Of a stretch of DNA of 64,000 bases, positions 63,485 to 64,000 are shown piece after piece. Both the position numbers and the translations under genes were made by a program. The stretch is from Prostheceraeus crozeri. Its lineage: Eukaryota > Platyhelminthes > Polycladida > Euryleptidae. Under the pieces are notes generated by a model. That model did no database searches and was not told the DNA's origin. It saw only the letters and a list, made by a program, of their open reading frames with translations. The DNA is taken from NCBI GenBank assembly GCA_907163375.1, contig CAJQUW010014423.1, positions 186,001-250,000 on the forward strand, written 5' to 3'. Position 1 is the first letter of the stretch, and each line of letters starts with the position of its first letter.

Positions 63485-63962
63485 GAATCATACTAGGACT
63501 TAGATATATTCCAGAACCATCTTTAGTTTCTTTAATTTCAATTAAATCATCAACATTGTGGAGAATATTTTTAAGAACTCGTTTTCCTTCATCAACTAAT
63601 TTTAATTTACTAATAAAATTATCTACTATTCCGTCACCCCTAGCAACTTTCTCTAACTCTCTATTATGTCGTTTTTGTTCTTCTAATGCTGCCTTCTCTG
63701 ATTTATTTTTATTTACTGCTTGGACAATACCAGCTGTCCCACCTGCAACACTTCCTGCGGCTGCTATGCCTCCTATTATTAGAGGAATTAATGGTAGAAT
63801 TCCGCCATTCTTTTTTTCTTGTAATTAAATATTCTCTATCATTGGTTTACTTATGTAATACTTTTTTTTATTAATCGTAATAGTTTTAGGGGTATTTTTG
63901 TCAACAATGTTACGTAATTTTAATTCAACAGTTTTATTATTATTACTTTTCGCTTGCGACAT
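63480..63962 (-). pseudogene. Polinton small hydrophobic protein gene, copy 2, broken
   Basis: It starts at ATG 63962 (MSQAKSNNNKTVELKLRNI) and contains NGGILPLIPLIIGGIAAA, the glycine/alanine hydrophobic segment, KNKSEKAALEEQKRHNREL and GSGIYLSPS near the end. Same family and position as 18766-19247. About one break. It is the last gene before the window edge; the major capsid gene would be expected next. Confidence 0.65.
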
Positions 63963-64000
63963 TTTTAATAAAAAAATGTTAAGTTACGAAAAAACTTAAT

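Larger units (their letters stand above)
60446..64000. mobile_element. Polinton/Maverick copy 2, left part (fossil, runs off window)
   Basis: It starts AGTAGTATATAG followed by the terminal hairpin. Gene order from the end is: remnant of the first left-end gene, protease (plus), integrase and PLA2-like sequence (minus), small hydrophobic gene (minus), then the window ends. It is closely related to copy 1 by eye, but the left-end gene block (coiled-coil, minor capsid, ATPase, polymerase) is missing between the first-gene remnant and the protease. Either this copy is rearranged or its order differs. It is broken, with about four breaks in the visible part. Confidence 0.9.

Overview
This is a gene-poor, AT-rich stretch of an animal nuclear genome, most likely a marine invertebrate. 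The evidence is spliced transposase genes, many superfamilies of eukaryotic DNA transposons, a Ty3/Gypsy retroelement and two Polinton (Maverick) copies. The frequent 'aggcctat' words and the element mix would fit an echinoderm or similar deuterostome, but that is a weak guess. No rRNA, tRNA or operon-like host gene set was found. The only convincing host gene is a single-exon type I membrane protein with leucine-rich-repeat-like features (minus strand, 48582-49889).

Layout: 1-6930 is host intergenic DNA with small hairpin or MITE-like elements at 3447-3651, 4424-4595 and 4960-5064. 6930-25305 is Polinton copy 1, a fossil. Left to right it holds an unidentified membrane-segment protein, a coiled-coil protein, the minor capsid gene and the packaging ATPase (plus strand). 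Then, on the minus strand, come protein-primed DNA polymerase B, an unidentified gene, a phospholipase-A2-like plus integrase gene, a small hydrophobic protein, the major capsid protein, a gene split by a nested piggyBac element (21113-23621), a coiled-coil protein and a fibre-like protein. The right end finishes in a 64-nt hairpin at 25231-25294. 25442-25891 is the C-terminal part of a tyrosine recombinase of Crypton or DUF3504 type.

26024-27979 is a 1.96-kb unit containing a decayed IS630/Tc1-type transposase and the 5' part of a Gypsy element. The full Gypsy copy runs to 31832 with a 5-bp target duplication. The same unit recurs at 50318-50732 plus 56693-58231. There it is split by a 5.96-kb DNA transposon (50733-56692, perfect 9-bp terminal inverted repeats, 4-bp target duplication ATTG, Sola-like spliced transposase remnant), which itself carries a 5'-truncated LINE. 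The first copy therefore acts as the empty site of the second. Between them, 31838-46652 is mostly featureless, apart from an 8-bp-TSD MITE (38911-39223) and two large fold-back repeats (43016-43515 and 44804-45147). A full-length Tc1-like element with an intact transposase lies at 46655-48313.

60446-64000 is the left part of a second Polinton. It begins with the same terminal hairpin, then a remnant of the first gene, a whole-looking adenain-like protease, integrase plus PLA2-like sequence and the small hydrophobic gene, and it runs off the window.

The most unusual signal is a family of small GC-rich double-hairpin modules scattered through both Polintons. Each is a 4-6 bp stem with a short loop followed by a second such stem. 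They sit at gene ends and inside coding regions, where they encode the recurring peptide RTEGSRASP. Stems differ between copies by paired changes (GAACC/GGTTC, GGACC/GGTCC, GGAGC/GCTCC), so the fold is conserved rather than the sequence. All identity statements here are by eye.
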